34,865 bases of DNA from Candidatus Sungiibacteriota bacterium (GCA_016186095.1 JACPMG010000026.1:1-34865), one strand, 5' to 3'; positions 19,358-26,270 are shown, numbered from the stretch's first letter. Numbers and translations: made by a program. The notes: generated by a model not told the origin, from the letters alone.

Positions 19358-19396
19358 ATGTTATTCTCCACTCAAAGGTACTGTTTTCAGTATACC

Positions 19397-20728
19397 TCAT
19401 CCTATATTCTTCCAATGACCCTCCTGTCTCACTAGTAGTCCTTCGGCTCGCTCCGGATGCGCCATGATCTCCTTCACCGCTTTCTCCATCCGCATGAACT
19501 GGCTTCCTTTGACTAAAATTAAATCACCGGGCTGGATTATGGGGTCTAAAGCCCGACCGGCCGATTCGGAATCATCAAATTTAAAAACTTGATTATGCTT
19601 GACTCCTCGAGTTAATGCCTCATCGGCAATAAATTTTGCTCGAGGGCCTACGCAAAAGAACAAATCGACAAATCCGGCAGCTTGATCCCCTACTGCGCGA
19701 TGCGCCTGCTCCGAAAACCTCCCTATTTCAAGCATATCACCAAGCACGGCAATTTTTCTTCTTCCGGGAAGGGCTTTTAGCGTATCCAAAGCCGCGCGCA
19801 TGGCTTCGGGGGCAGCATTATATGTGTCGTCAAGGATAAAAGAATTTTTTATACCTTTTAACAATCTTAATCTGCCCGGCGGCGGTGCATAATTCTTTAT
19901 GGCCTCGGAAATCTCCACTAAATTTAATCCAAGAGTGATACCTACGGCTGCAGCCGCGGCTGCGGCAATGGCTTGCGGTTCTCCGAAAGCATCGTGCAGA
20001 TGAAACGGGACCAGATGTCCTTTGTGCTCAATTTTGAATGAAATGCCTTCCGGTATGTCGCCCAACTCCGCGTCTTTGGAAATTGATAATTGATAATTGA
20101 TAATTTTTATCTCCGCATGCTCTTCCCGCCCAGAGCGAGACTCGCCAAAGGCGGCAAATCCAAAAGTGAGAACTTTGCTTTTGGTCTTATCCTTCATATC
20201 ATACACCGCATAATCGTCGTGATTTAGGATCGCTTGGCCGTCCGCGGGCACGGCCTGTACAAGTTTTGCCTTTTCTTTGATTATCTCCTCCGGATCTTTG
20301 AAAAATTCCACATGCACCGGAATATCGCCAACCGCAGTAACCACGGCTATATTTGGCTTGGCGATGGAAAGAAGGTAATCCATGTCGCCCGGATGATCAA
20401 CGCCATACTCCAGCACCAGTATCTGCGGATACTGGTTGCGGACAGACGCGGACAAACGCAAAATAACGCGGACAAACGCGGACAGCCATTTAAAAATATT
20501 TTTGCCATAATGTGAAATTCCCAAAATCGTGAGGGGCAAGCCGATTTCGTTATTATAATTTTTCTCCGAAGTCCGCACTCTGTATTTCTTTTTGAGCACG
20601 CTAAAAATCGCCTCTCTAGTTGAGGTCTTTCCCACCGATCCGGTAATGCCGATAATAGTCGGCCTATATTTCCGGATCGCGGCTCTTGCCAAAACCGCAA
20701 GAATTTTTTGAAGTATTGACTTTTTCAT
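19397..20728 (-). CDS. murF: UDP-N-acetylmuramoyl-tripeptide--D-alanyl-D-alanine ligase (MurF-type Mur ligase)
   Basis: GITGSVGKTSTREAIFSVL, ILDDTYNAAPEAMRAALDTL, VLGDMLEIG, VKGSQFMRMEKAVKEIM. Start set at MKKSILQK. Confidence 0.93.
   Translation of the reverse strand: MKKSILQKILAVLARAAIRKYRPTIIGITGSVGKTSTREAIFSVLKKKYRVRTSEKNYNNEIGLPLTILGISHYGKNIFKWLSAFVRVILRLSASVRNQYPQILVLEYGVDHPGDMDYLLSIAKPNIAVVTAVGDIPVHVEFFKDPEEIIKEKAKLVQAVPADGQAILNHDDYAVYDMKDKTKSKVLTFGFAAFGESRSGREEHAEIKIINYQLSISKDAELGDIPEGISFKIEHKGHLVPFHLHDAFGEPQAIAAAAAAAVGITLGLNLVEISEAIKNYAPPPGRLRLLKGIKNSFILDDTYNAAPEAMRAALDTLKALPGRRKIAVLGDMLEIGRFSEQAHRAVGDQAAGFVDLFFCVGPRAKFIADEALTRGVKHNQVFKFDDSESAGRALDPIIQPGDLILVKGSQFMRMEKAVKEIMAHPERAEGLLVRQEGHWKNIG
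20081..20108. repeat. Heptamer repeat (AATTGAT x3 plus partial) inside murF
   Basis: AATTGAT AATTGAT AATTGAT AATTTTT; encodes INYQLSI in the murF frame. Confidence 0.85.
20125..20154. repeat. Second CCGCC..GGCGAG..CTCGCTC palindromic element, inside murF
   Basis: Minus strand GCCGCCTTTGGCGAGTCTCGCTCTGGGCGGG, matching the core of the 17812-17856 element. Confidence 0.55.
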
Positions 20729-20744
20729 AATGGCGTCCCGCAAC

Positions 20745-21074
20745 GTCATCCTGAGGCAATAGCCGAAGGATCTAAATCCTTAAATTCTGGATTGACGCTT
20801 CGAATCAAATCTATCTTTTTCTTTCGTGTCCACCCCTTAATTTTCTTTTCAGCCGTGATGGCTTCTCTGGGGCTAGAGAAGACTTCATAATATACAAGTT
20901 GCGTCACGTTATACTTGGAAGTGAACCCTGGGATTAATTTTTGTTTATGCTGAGATATGCGACGCGTGAGATCGTTTGTAACACCGGTGTAAAAAAACGG
21001 TGTCACGTTTGTTGGTCGCAATATAAACATAATAGTATCTTAACATATAGATCCTTCGCTCCGCTCAGGATGAC
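20745..21074. mobile_element. Putative GIY-YIG cassette bounded by inverted repeats
   Basis: GTCATCCTGAGGCAATAGCCGAAGGATCTA at left; TAGATCCTTCGCTCCGCTCAGGATGAC at right, inverted. Confidence 0.5.
20746..21030 (-). CDS. GIY-YIG nuclease family protein
   Basis: FFYTGVTNDLTRRISQHKQ, TSKYNVTQLVYYEVFSSPREAITAEKKIKGWTRKKKIDLI. Confidence 0.92.
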   Translation of the reverse strand: MFILRPTNVTPFFYTGVTNDLTRRISQHKQKLIPGFTSKYNVTQLVYYEVFSSPREAITAEKKIKGWTRKKKIDLIRSVNPEFKDLDPSAIASG

Positions 21075-21083
21075 TTTAAAAGA

Positions 21084-22808
21084 TTATTTTTCATCAGGTG
21101 GAATCTCATAGTAATTAAGTATATATTCCGCCAAATCATGAAATGCAGGCGTTAAGGTATTGGCAGCAAACCGGTTTCCTTGGGGCTCGTTCAATTGCAA
21201 AAGTACCAAGAAGCGCGGATCGAATGCCGGAGCATATCCGACAAAGGTATGAATTACCTTGTCTGAATATCCCGGCCCGTTGCGGCGCGGAATCTGGGCT
21301 GTACCGGTTTTCCCGGCCACAAAATATCCCTTAACTCCGGCCCTATTCTCAAAACCTGCTCGTACCGCCGACACCAACATTTTAGTAAGCGTCTCCGCCG
21401 TTTCTTTGGAAATAACCTCCCGCGTCAATTGTGGCTCAATTTTCCGCTCATTTCCAGAGTCATCTATTATTTTCTCCACCACATAAGGCCTCATAAGTTT
21501 TCCTTCATTGGCAATAGCGCCAATGGCATAAGCAAGCTGTAACGGCGTTACTGCGATTCCCTGCCCGAAAGACGCGGTGGCAAAGTCAATTTCATGTCCG
21601 GCACGCAAATTAGACATATTTCCGACAACCTCGCCCGGCAAGTCAATTCCTGTTTTGACTCCGAAACCAAATTTTTTAAGATAATCTACTTGGCGCTCGC
21701 GTCCCAGAAGCCGCGCCACATGCACCGCGCCGGTGTTAAGCGATTTTTCCAAAACTTGAGTCATAGTCTGCACGCCGTGCGCCTTGCCGTCAAAGTTATT
21801 AATTTTATAACCCCCAATTCTAATCTCCCCCGGATCCTCATACGTGGTATCTGGTTTTACCACTCCTTCCTGCAGTCCTCCGGCCATCGTAATAGGTTTT
21901 AATACCGATCCCAATTCGTATGAGGATTCGACGAGTGGGTTTAAAAATACGGAAAAATCTTTTTCTTTGGAAAAATCATTGGGATCGAAAGCCGGATCGA
22001 CGGAGAGCGCCAATATTTTTCCGCTTTTGGGTTCCACCACCAGAATAGCTCCGGACACAGCACCCCACTTCTTTTTGGTCTTGGCAAGAATTTCTTCCGT
22101 CTTTTGTTGAATATTATAGTCAACAGTCAAAACTATGTCTGAACCATTTTTGGGAGGCCTAATAATTCTTTTTCCAAGCGCCACCCAGAAACCAGAGGTA
22201 CCTTTTACTCCTTCAAAAAGGCCTTTTATTCCGGCCAGATCATTCTCGTAGAAACGTTCAGCCCCATAACGCCCTTCCTCTTCGCTCTCCTCTTTGCTTA
22301 CAAATCCTATGAGTTGAGCCCCGAGCGTCCCGTAGGGATATATCCTGCGGCGCTCCTCTTCAAAAAAAATGCCATCCGGTTTCACTTGCTCAATGCGCTC
22401 TACCTTCTCCGGGGTAATACGCTTGGCCACCACCTCATATGCGTCCTCTTTCTGAGAAAATTTTTTGACAAGCTCTTTTTCGTCAAGCTTGAGTTCTTTG
22501 GCAATAAAAGAGGCGGTTTTTTGCGGATCTTCGATATCTTTGGGAGAGGCAACCAATATCTTCTCCATACGGTTAAAAGCGAGTGCTACGGAGGTATCAA
22601 ATCTATCATGCGCATAGATCATCCCTCTCTCGCTTAAAATATCTTTTACCAAACGCTGCTGTTTGGCGGCAAGTTGTGAATACTCCCGGTAGTAAACAAT
22701 CAGCAGAAGAAAAAGACGCCCCAGGAGGAGGGAAAAAATAATTAAAAAAAAGAGGAGGACCCAACCAATCCGCCTCTGTATGATCGCCTCAAAAGAGATT
22801 TTAGACAT
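21084..22808 (-). CDS. ftsI: Peptidoglycan D,D-transpeptidase FtsI / PBP2-type
   Basis: SSYELGSVLKPIT (SxxK), SLNTG, GKTGTAQIP (KTG). Confidence 0.93.
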   Translation of the reverse strand: MSKISFEAIIQRRIGWVLLFFLIIFSLLLGRLFLLLIVYYREYSQLAAKQQRLVKDILSERGMIYAHDRFDTSVALAFNRMEKILVASPKDIEDPQKTASFIAKELKLDEKELVKKFSQKEDAYEVVAKRITPEKVERIEQVKPDGIFFEEERRRIYPYGTLGAQLIGFVSKEESEEEGRYGAERFYENDLAGIKGLFEGVKGTSGFWVALGKRIIRPPKNGSDIVLTVDYNIQQKTEEILAKTKKKWGAVSGAILVVEPKSGKILALSVDPAFDPNDFSKEKDFSVFLNPLVESSYELGSVLKPITMAGGLQEGVVKPDTTYEDPGEIRIGGYKINNFDGKAHGVQTMTQVLEKSLNTGAVHVARLLGRERQVDYLKKFGFGVKTGIDLPGEVVGNMSNLRAGHEIDFATASFGQGIAVTPLQLAYAIGAIANEGKLMRPYVVEKIIDDSGNERKIEPQLTREVISKETAETLTKMLVSAVRAGFENRAGVKGYFVAGKTGTAQIPRRNGPGYSDKVIHTFVGYAPAFDPRFLVLLQLNEPQGNRFAANTLTPAFHDLAEYILNYYEIPPDEK

Positions 22809-22835
22809 ACACGGAATTGGTCGCGCTAATCAATT

Positions 22836-23225
22836 CTACGGATGCATGGCCGGCAAAGAAGCCGTAACCGTGCCCTCTCCCCCGATGTATTTGAGTGCCG
22901 ACACTTTCTCCATTAAATTTAGCAGTTCGCCGCTATCATTTGCCAGACCGGTGCGAAGTTCATGGAGACTAATTTCCCTACTTGCCGTCAAAGCTTCAAG
23001 CTGTGAAATAGTATATTCCCGTTCTTGTATTTTAAACCCGATTTCGAATATAGTATATGCCGAAATAAGATAGCTTATAACCGCGGCTGCAATAAAAATT
23101 AAGGTGAAAACCGTAATAATTCCGTTGTGGTTCCAATCCAAAAAGCGTTCGGTCAGGCGATCCATCATGACCGTAAGACGCAGCGAGAAAAGTCGTTTTT
23201 GCGTGAGAATAAGGGTGGTCATCAA
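22836..23225 (-). CDS. FtsL-like cell-division protein
   Basis: One TM plus coiled coil (QEREYTISQLEALTASREISLHELR) between rsmH and ftsI. Confidence 0.65.
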   Translation of the reverse strand: MMTTLILTQKRLFSLRLTVMMDRLTERFLDWNHNGIITVFTLIFIAAAVISYLISAYTIFEIGFKIQEREYTISQLEALTASREISLHELRTGLANDSGELLNLMEKVSALKYIGGEGTVTASLPAMHP

Positions 23226-23228
23226 ATT

Positions 23229-23256
23229 AGTTACCAGTTACTGGTTACTAGTTATT
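23229..23256. repeat. Heptamer repeat (AGTTACN x4) at the rsmH stop / ftsL start
   Basis: AGTTACC AGTTACT GGTTACT AGTTATT. Confidence 0.85.
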
Positions 23257-24125
23257 AACGCTGCCCGAAGTTTTGCCGAACGGGCGCGGGGATTGACGCG
23301 TATTTCCGCCGCATCTGCCGCAACCGGTTTCTTGGTCAACAAGGTCAATACCCCTTCTTTTTGTTTCTCTTTTAAAAAAATCTTAACCATACGATCCTCC
23401 AATGAATGAAATGATATTATGACCAACTTTCCTTGTGGTTTTAACAGCGCCGCAGAATCCCTTAGCCCTTGCCCTAAATTATCCATTTCGTGATTTACCG
23501 CTATGCGCAGGGCCTGAAAAGTTCTGGTCGCCGGATGAATTCTGCCTCGCCTGATTCCGGGGACACATCGCCCGACAATGTCAGCAAGCTCGTCAGACGC
23601 GGAAACTCTTTTAGAGTTGCGCGCTCGGATAATACCTGCGGCGATCCTTCCGGCAAATCGTTCCTCGCCGAATCTTCGAAGGATATCCTCAATTGCCTTC
23701 CGCGGCCAAGTATTGATAATTTCTGATGCAGTGAGCGTATTTTCATAAATGTTATACCGCATATCCAGCGGCTCGTGTCTTAGAAATGAAAATCCCCTGC
23801 CACTCTCCTCAAGCTGATGCGAACTAAAACCAAGATCAAAAAGGATTCCATCAATCTTGTCCAAACTATATTTTCTTGCAATAGATTTAATATCTGCATA
23901 ATTGCCGCATTCCAGAACTAGATTTTTTGTCTTTTTACTTTTATCTTTTAACTTCGCTATAAGCGCGCAGTCCCAATCAATACCCAGTAGCTTTCCTTTC
24001 GGCCCGATTCTTTCCAGAATTGCTGTCGCATGTCCTCCGCCGTTGATGGTCGCATCTACATACTTCTCTCCAGGTTGGGGATTGAAAATAGAAAGGACTT
24101 CGTTGAGTAAAACAGGTCTATGCAC
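23238..24125 (-). CDS. rsmH: 16S rRNA (cytosine(1402)-N(4))-methyltransferase
   Basis: HRPVLLNEVLSIF, VDATINGGGHATAIL, GILFDLGFSSHQLEESGRGFSF, ISFHSLEDRMVK. Confidence 0.97.
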   Translation of the reverse strand: MHRPVLLNEVLSIFNPQPGEKYVDATINGGGHATAILERIGPKGKLLGIDWDCALIAKLKDKSKKTKNLVLECGNYADIKSIARKYSLDKIDGILFDLGFSSHQLEESGRGFSFLRHEPLDMRYNIYENTLTASEIINTWPRKAIEDILRRFGEERFAGRIAAGIIRARNSKRVSASDELADIVGRCVPGIRRGRIHPATRTFQALRIAVNHEMDNLGQGLRDSAALLKPQGKLVIISFHSLEDRMVKIFLKEKQKEGVLTLLTKKPVAADAAEIRVNPRARSAKLRAALITSNQ

Positions 24126-24128
24126 ACA

Positions 24129-24254
24129 TAATGTCTAATTCCTAATTTCTAATGTCTAATAAAATTCCGAATGTCCAATGTCAAAATTTAGTTATTAGAC
24201 ATTTTAACATTGAAAATTTCATTAGAAATTAGGCATTAGAAATTAGAAATTTTA
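24129..24254. repeat. Large inverted heptamer-repeat element (18 heptamer positions)
   Basis: TAATGTC TAATTCC TAATTTC TAATGTC TAATAAA ... CATTAGA AATTAGG CATTAGA AATTAGA in one register. Confidence 0.9.
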
Positions 24255-24686
24255 GTAAAGCCCCAACTCTCCCAATTTCTCCGCGATCATATCCGTATTT
24301 TTTTCAACTTCGCCTTTGTAACTTTCCCATCGCTCCTCATCCCAAAGCTCAAGGCGGTTATGAACGCCGGCAATTACCGTCTGCTGTTTCAAGCCGGCAT
24401 AATTTTTTAAATAGTCCGGAATCAATATCCGCCCTAATTGATCAAGTTCCACCTCCACTGCCCCGGCAAGCATAAGTCTTAAAAAACTTCTGGTGTTTCC
24501 CTGGCCCACGGGAAGCTGGCCCAGTTTTTCGGTCAACTTCTGCCACTCCTGCATGGGATAAAGAAAAAGGCAATTATCAAGGCCCCGGGTAAGTACTGCC
24601 CGCTCGCCCAGTTCTTTCCTCAATTTCGATGGTATGGCGAGACGTTTTTTGGGATCTAGGGTGTGTTTGTATTCTCCTATTAACAT
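24252..24686 (-). CDS. mraZ: Transcriptional regulator MraZ
   Basis: GEYKHTLDPKKRLAIPSKLRKEL, duplicated AbrB-like fold, first gene of dcw cluster. Confidence 0.95.
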   Translation of the reverse strand: MLIGEYKHTLDPKKRLAIPSKLRKELGERAVLTRGLDNCLFLYPMQEWQKLTEKLGQLPVGQGNTRSFLRLMLAGAVEVELDQLGRILIPDYLKNYAGLKQQTVIAGVHNRLELWDEERWESYKGEVEKNTDMIAEKLGELGLY

Positions 24687-24694
24687 GAGTTTAT

Positions 24695-24792
24695 CCCCAG
24701 AAATGGTTAGTTATCCACAGTTCTATCCACATTTCCCCACTTCATTTCAAGTTTATCCCACTTTTACACATACTGCAAGAATTAACCACCAC
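24695..24792 (-). promoter_or_regulatory. Probable MraZ-binding box array upstream of mraZ
   Basis: Minus-strand direct repeats of (A)GTGG(G/A): GTGGTGG, GTGGGAT, GTGGGGA, GTGGATA, GTGGATA, TGGGGAT, near-helical spacing. Confidence 0.65.
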
Positions 24793-24803
24793 TTTTACGT
24801 ATC

Positions 24804-24827
24804 AAAAAAGTGGCTTATGAAAGCCAC
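24804..24827 (-). terminator. Intrinsic terminator of the phosphoribosyltransferase gene
   Basis: Minus strand GTGGCTT-TCAT-AAGCCAC-TTTTTT. Confidence 0.85.
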
Positions 24828-24870
24828 CGACTAAATAATTATTCACAGATTATTCACTTTCTAGTTTTAC

Positions 24871-25527
24871 CTAGACAAATACCAATGGAATGCCGCATTC
24901 ACACCATGGACAGTCATTCTTTAAGAAAGTCAGCAATGGATCCCTTATGACTGAAATTATAGGCATGGTAAGAGCTGATCGCTCTGCCGACCATGACAAT
25001 GGCGCTCTATTAACAGCTACCGCCACCGCCGAGATGAGTGCGCCGGGTAAAGCGCGCTTAGATGCCTCGAGCGTACGGCCAGACCTGAAAATATCATCTA
25101 CAAGCAACACTCGATCATCGGGGTCACATTTGAAATATGGAGGTACTTTGATTTGCCCCGAACCTACTTTTTCCAATGTAACCGTTCTTACCTCCGGAAC
25201 CGGCAGATAATGAGCAACGCCTTGAAGCAATTGCCCCACCCCGCGTTCGGGACCAGCCACAACATTTATGTTCCGGCGAATTTCATCCGGTAACTGTAAA
25301 AGCAGAAGAAGCGCAAAGAAATCGCATATTGATCTAAACTGTAATGCTTTTTGCATATCATAGTACCGCCCAAAGTGGGACTGGTGATCAAAGGCGAAAT
25401 GAACTCTTTCTTTTCCCATCGGCGGCTCGTCATCAACATCCTGAAGCGCGCCGCACGGCCGCAACATCTCTTGGAGACGCGAACCAGTCATTTGCCGTGC
25501 TAATGACTCCATTTCACCAATGGTCAT
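24871..25527 (-). CDS. Phosphoribosyltransferase-fold protein (orotate PRT-like)
   Basis: PRPP-binding motif VLLVDDIFRSGRTLEASKRAL; NVVAGPERGVGQLLQGVA. Confidence 0.8.
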   Translation of the reverse strand: MTIGEMESLARQMTGSRLQEMLRPCGALQDVDDEPPMGKERVHFAFDHQSHFGRYYDMQKALQFRSICDFFALLLLLQLPDEIRRNINVVAGPERGVGQLLQGVAHYLPVPEVRTVTLEKVGSGQIKVPPYFKCDPDDRVLLVDDIFRSGRTLEASKRALPGALISAVAVAVNRAPLSWSAERSALTMPIISVIRDPLLTFLKNDCPWCECGIPLVFV

Positions 25528-25585
25528 GGCTGTACCCTCTAATATAAAAAAACCAAACTTATGATATCATAGGTTCGGTCTTTTG

Positions 25586-25611
25586 CAATACGCCACCCGG
25601 GTGGCGTATTG
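25586..25611. repeat. 26-nt perfect palindrome
   Basis: CAATACGCCACCCGGGTGGCGTATTG is its own reverse complement. Confidence 0.9.
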
Positions 25612-25622
25612 AATTAAATGAA

Positions 25623-25649
25623 TGGGCAGGGTGAGAGTCGAACTCACGG
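25623..25649 (-). pseudogene. Orphan tRNA 3' half (T-arm plus acceptor 3' strand)
   Basis: TCC-GTGAG-TTCGACT-CTCAC-CCTGCCC-A on minus; no GGGCAGG 5' half between HNH and tRNA-Tyr. Confidence 0.65.
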
Positions 25650-26006
25650 AGTACTAAAAGTGACCTCTTTATGACAGTTTGAACAGAGTAACTCACACTT
25701 ATCTATTTCTTTTTTAATTCGTTGCCAGCTAAACCCTTTATAGAATAATCTAGTTGGCTCATATTTCTTCTTTTTGGGGTCAAGGTGATTAAACTCAAGC
25801 GCATATTTACATCTGTTATATCCGCATTGACGACATTTTCCGCCCAAATACTCTATGGCTTGAAGCTTGACTTTTCGTGCCTGCTCAATTCTCCAAATCG
25901 TTCGTTTACGATTCTCACATCTTTTACATACGTATCTTGGATAATGATATGTACGATAAAAATCGTCTTCCCGTTTTTTAATATTACATTCCCGACAAAC
26001 TTTCAT
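25644..26006 (-). CDS. HNH endonuclease
   Basis: C4 zinc sites, EFNHLDP...CELLCSNCHKEV HNH motif. Confidence 0.88.
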   Translation of the reverse strand: MKVCRECNIKKREDDFYRTYHYPRYVCKRCENRKRTIWRIEQARKVKLQAIEYLGGKCRQCGYNRCKYALEFNHLDPKKKKYEPTRLFYKGFSWQRIKKEIDKCELLCSNCHKEVTFSTP

Positions 26007-26008
26007 AA

Positions 26009-26092
26009 TGGGCGCGGCAGGACTCGAACCTGCGTAGTCCGTTAGGACGTTTGGTTTACAGCCAAATGCAATTGCCGCTATGCGACGCGCCC
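26009..26092 (-). tRNA. tRNA-Tyr (anticodon GTA)
   Basis: GGGCGCG/CGCGCCC acceptor, TTTGG-CTGTAAA-CCAAA anticodon arm, long variable arm, T-arm GGTTCGAGTCC. Confidence 0.93.
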
Positions 26093-26130
26093 ATACTTAC
26101 AGACTATCATAAAATCTGTAAAGAATAAAT

Positions 26131-26160
26131 AGCCGGAGGTCGGATTCGAACCGGCGACTT
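26131..26160 (-). pseudogene. Second orphan tRNA 3' half
   Basis: AAGTC-GCCGG-TTCGAAT-CCGAC-CTCCGGC-T on minus; no tRNA-like anticodon arm or 5' half adjacent. Confidence 0.55.
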
Positions 26161-26165
26161 GTTTA

Positions 26166-26270
26166 TCCCGTTACATCTGCCGTATAGCCGAGGGCGAGAT
26201 TCGAACTCGCGGCCTACTGTTTACAAAACAGTTGCTCTACCACTGAGCTACCTCGGCAGATGTAACGGGA
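26166..26270. repeat. 17-bp perfect inverted repeat flanking tRNA-Thr
   Basis: TCCCGTTACATCTGCCG ... CGGCAGATGTAACGGGA. Confidence 0.9.
26186..26257 (-). tRNA. tRNA-Thr (anticodon TGT)
   Basis: GCCGAGG/CCTCGGC acceptor, ACTGT-TTTGTAA-ACAGT anticodon arm, GAGTTCGAATCTC T-arm. Confidence 0.95.

Noticed and set aside
19440-19480. Copy of the TCATCCTGAGCG..GAAGGATCT repeat in the murF C-terminus (CCTTCGGCTCGCTCCGGATG)
   Set aside because: The encoded HPERAEGLLVRQ matches what I recall of the native conserved MurF C-terminus (PERAxELLVRQ), so the DNA similarity is probably coincidental.
24690-24865. Cluster of DnaA-box-like sequences (TTATCCACA, TTTTACACA, TTATTCACA) suggesting oriC
   Set aside because: No dnaA or dnaN nearby and no clear DUE; the boxes sit directly upstream of mraZ in one orientation with near-helical spacing, which fits MraZ boxes better.
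25644-26006. Group I intron with homing HNH inside a tRNA anticodon loop
   Set aside because: HNH starts 2 nt after a complete tRNA-Tyr, so there is no room for a 5' tRNA half or intron core.
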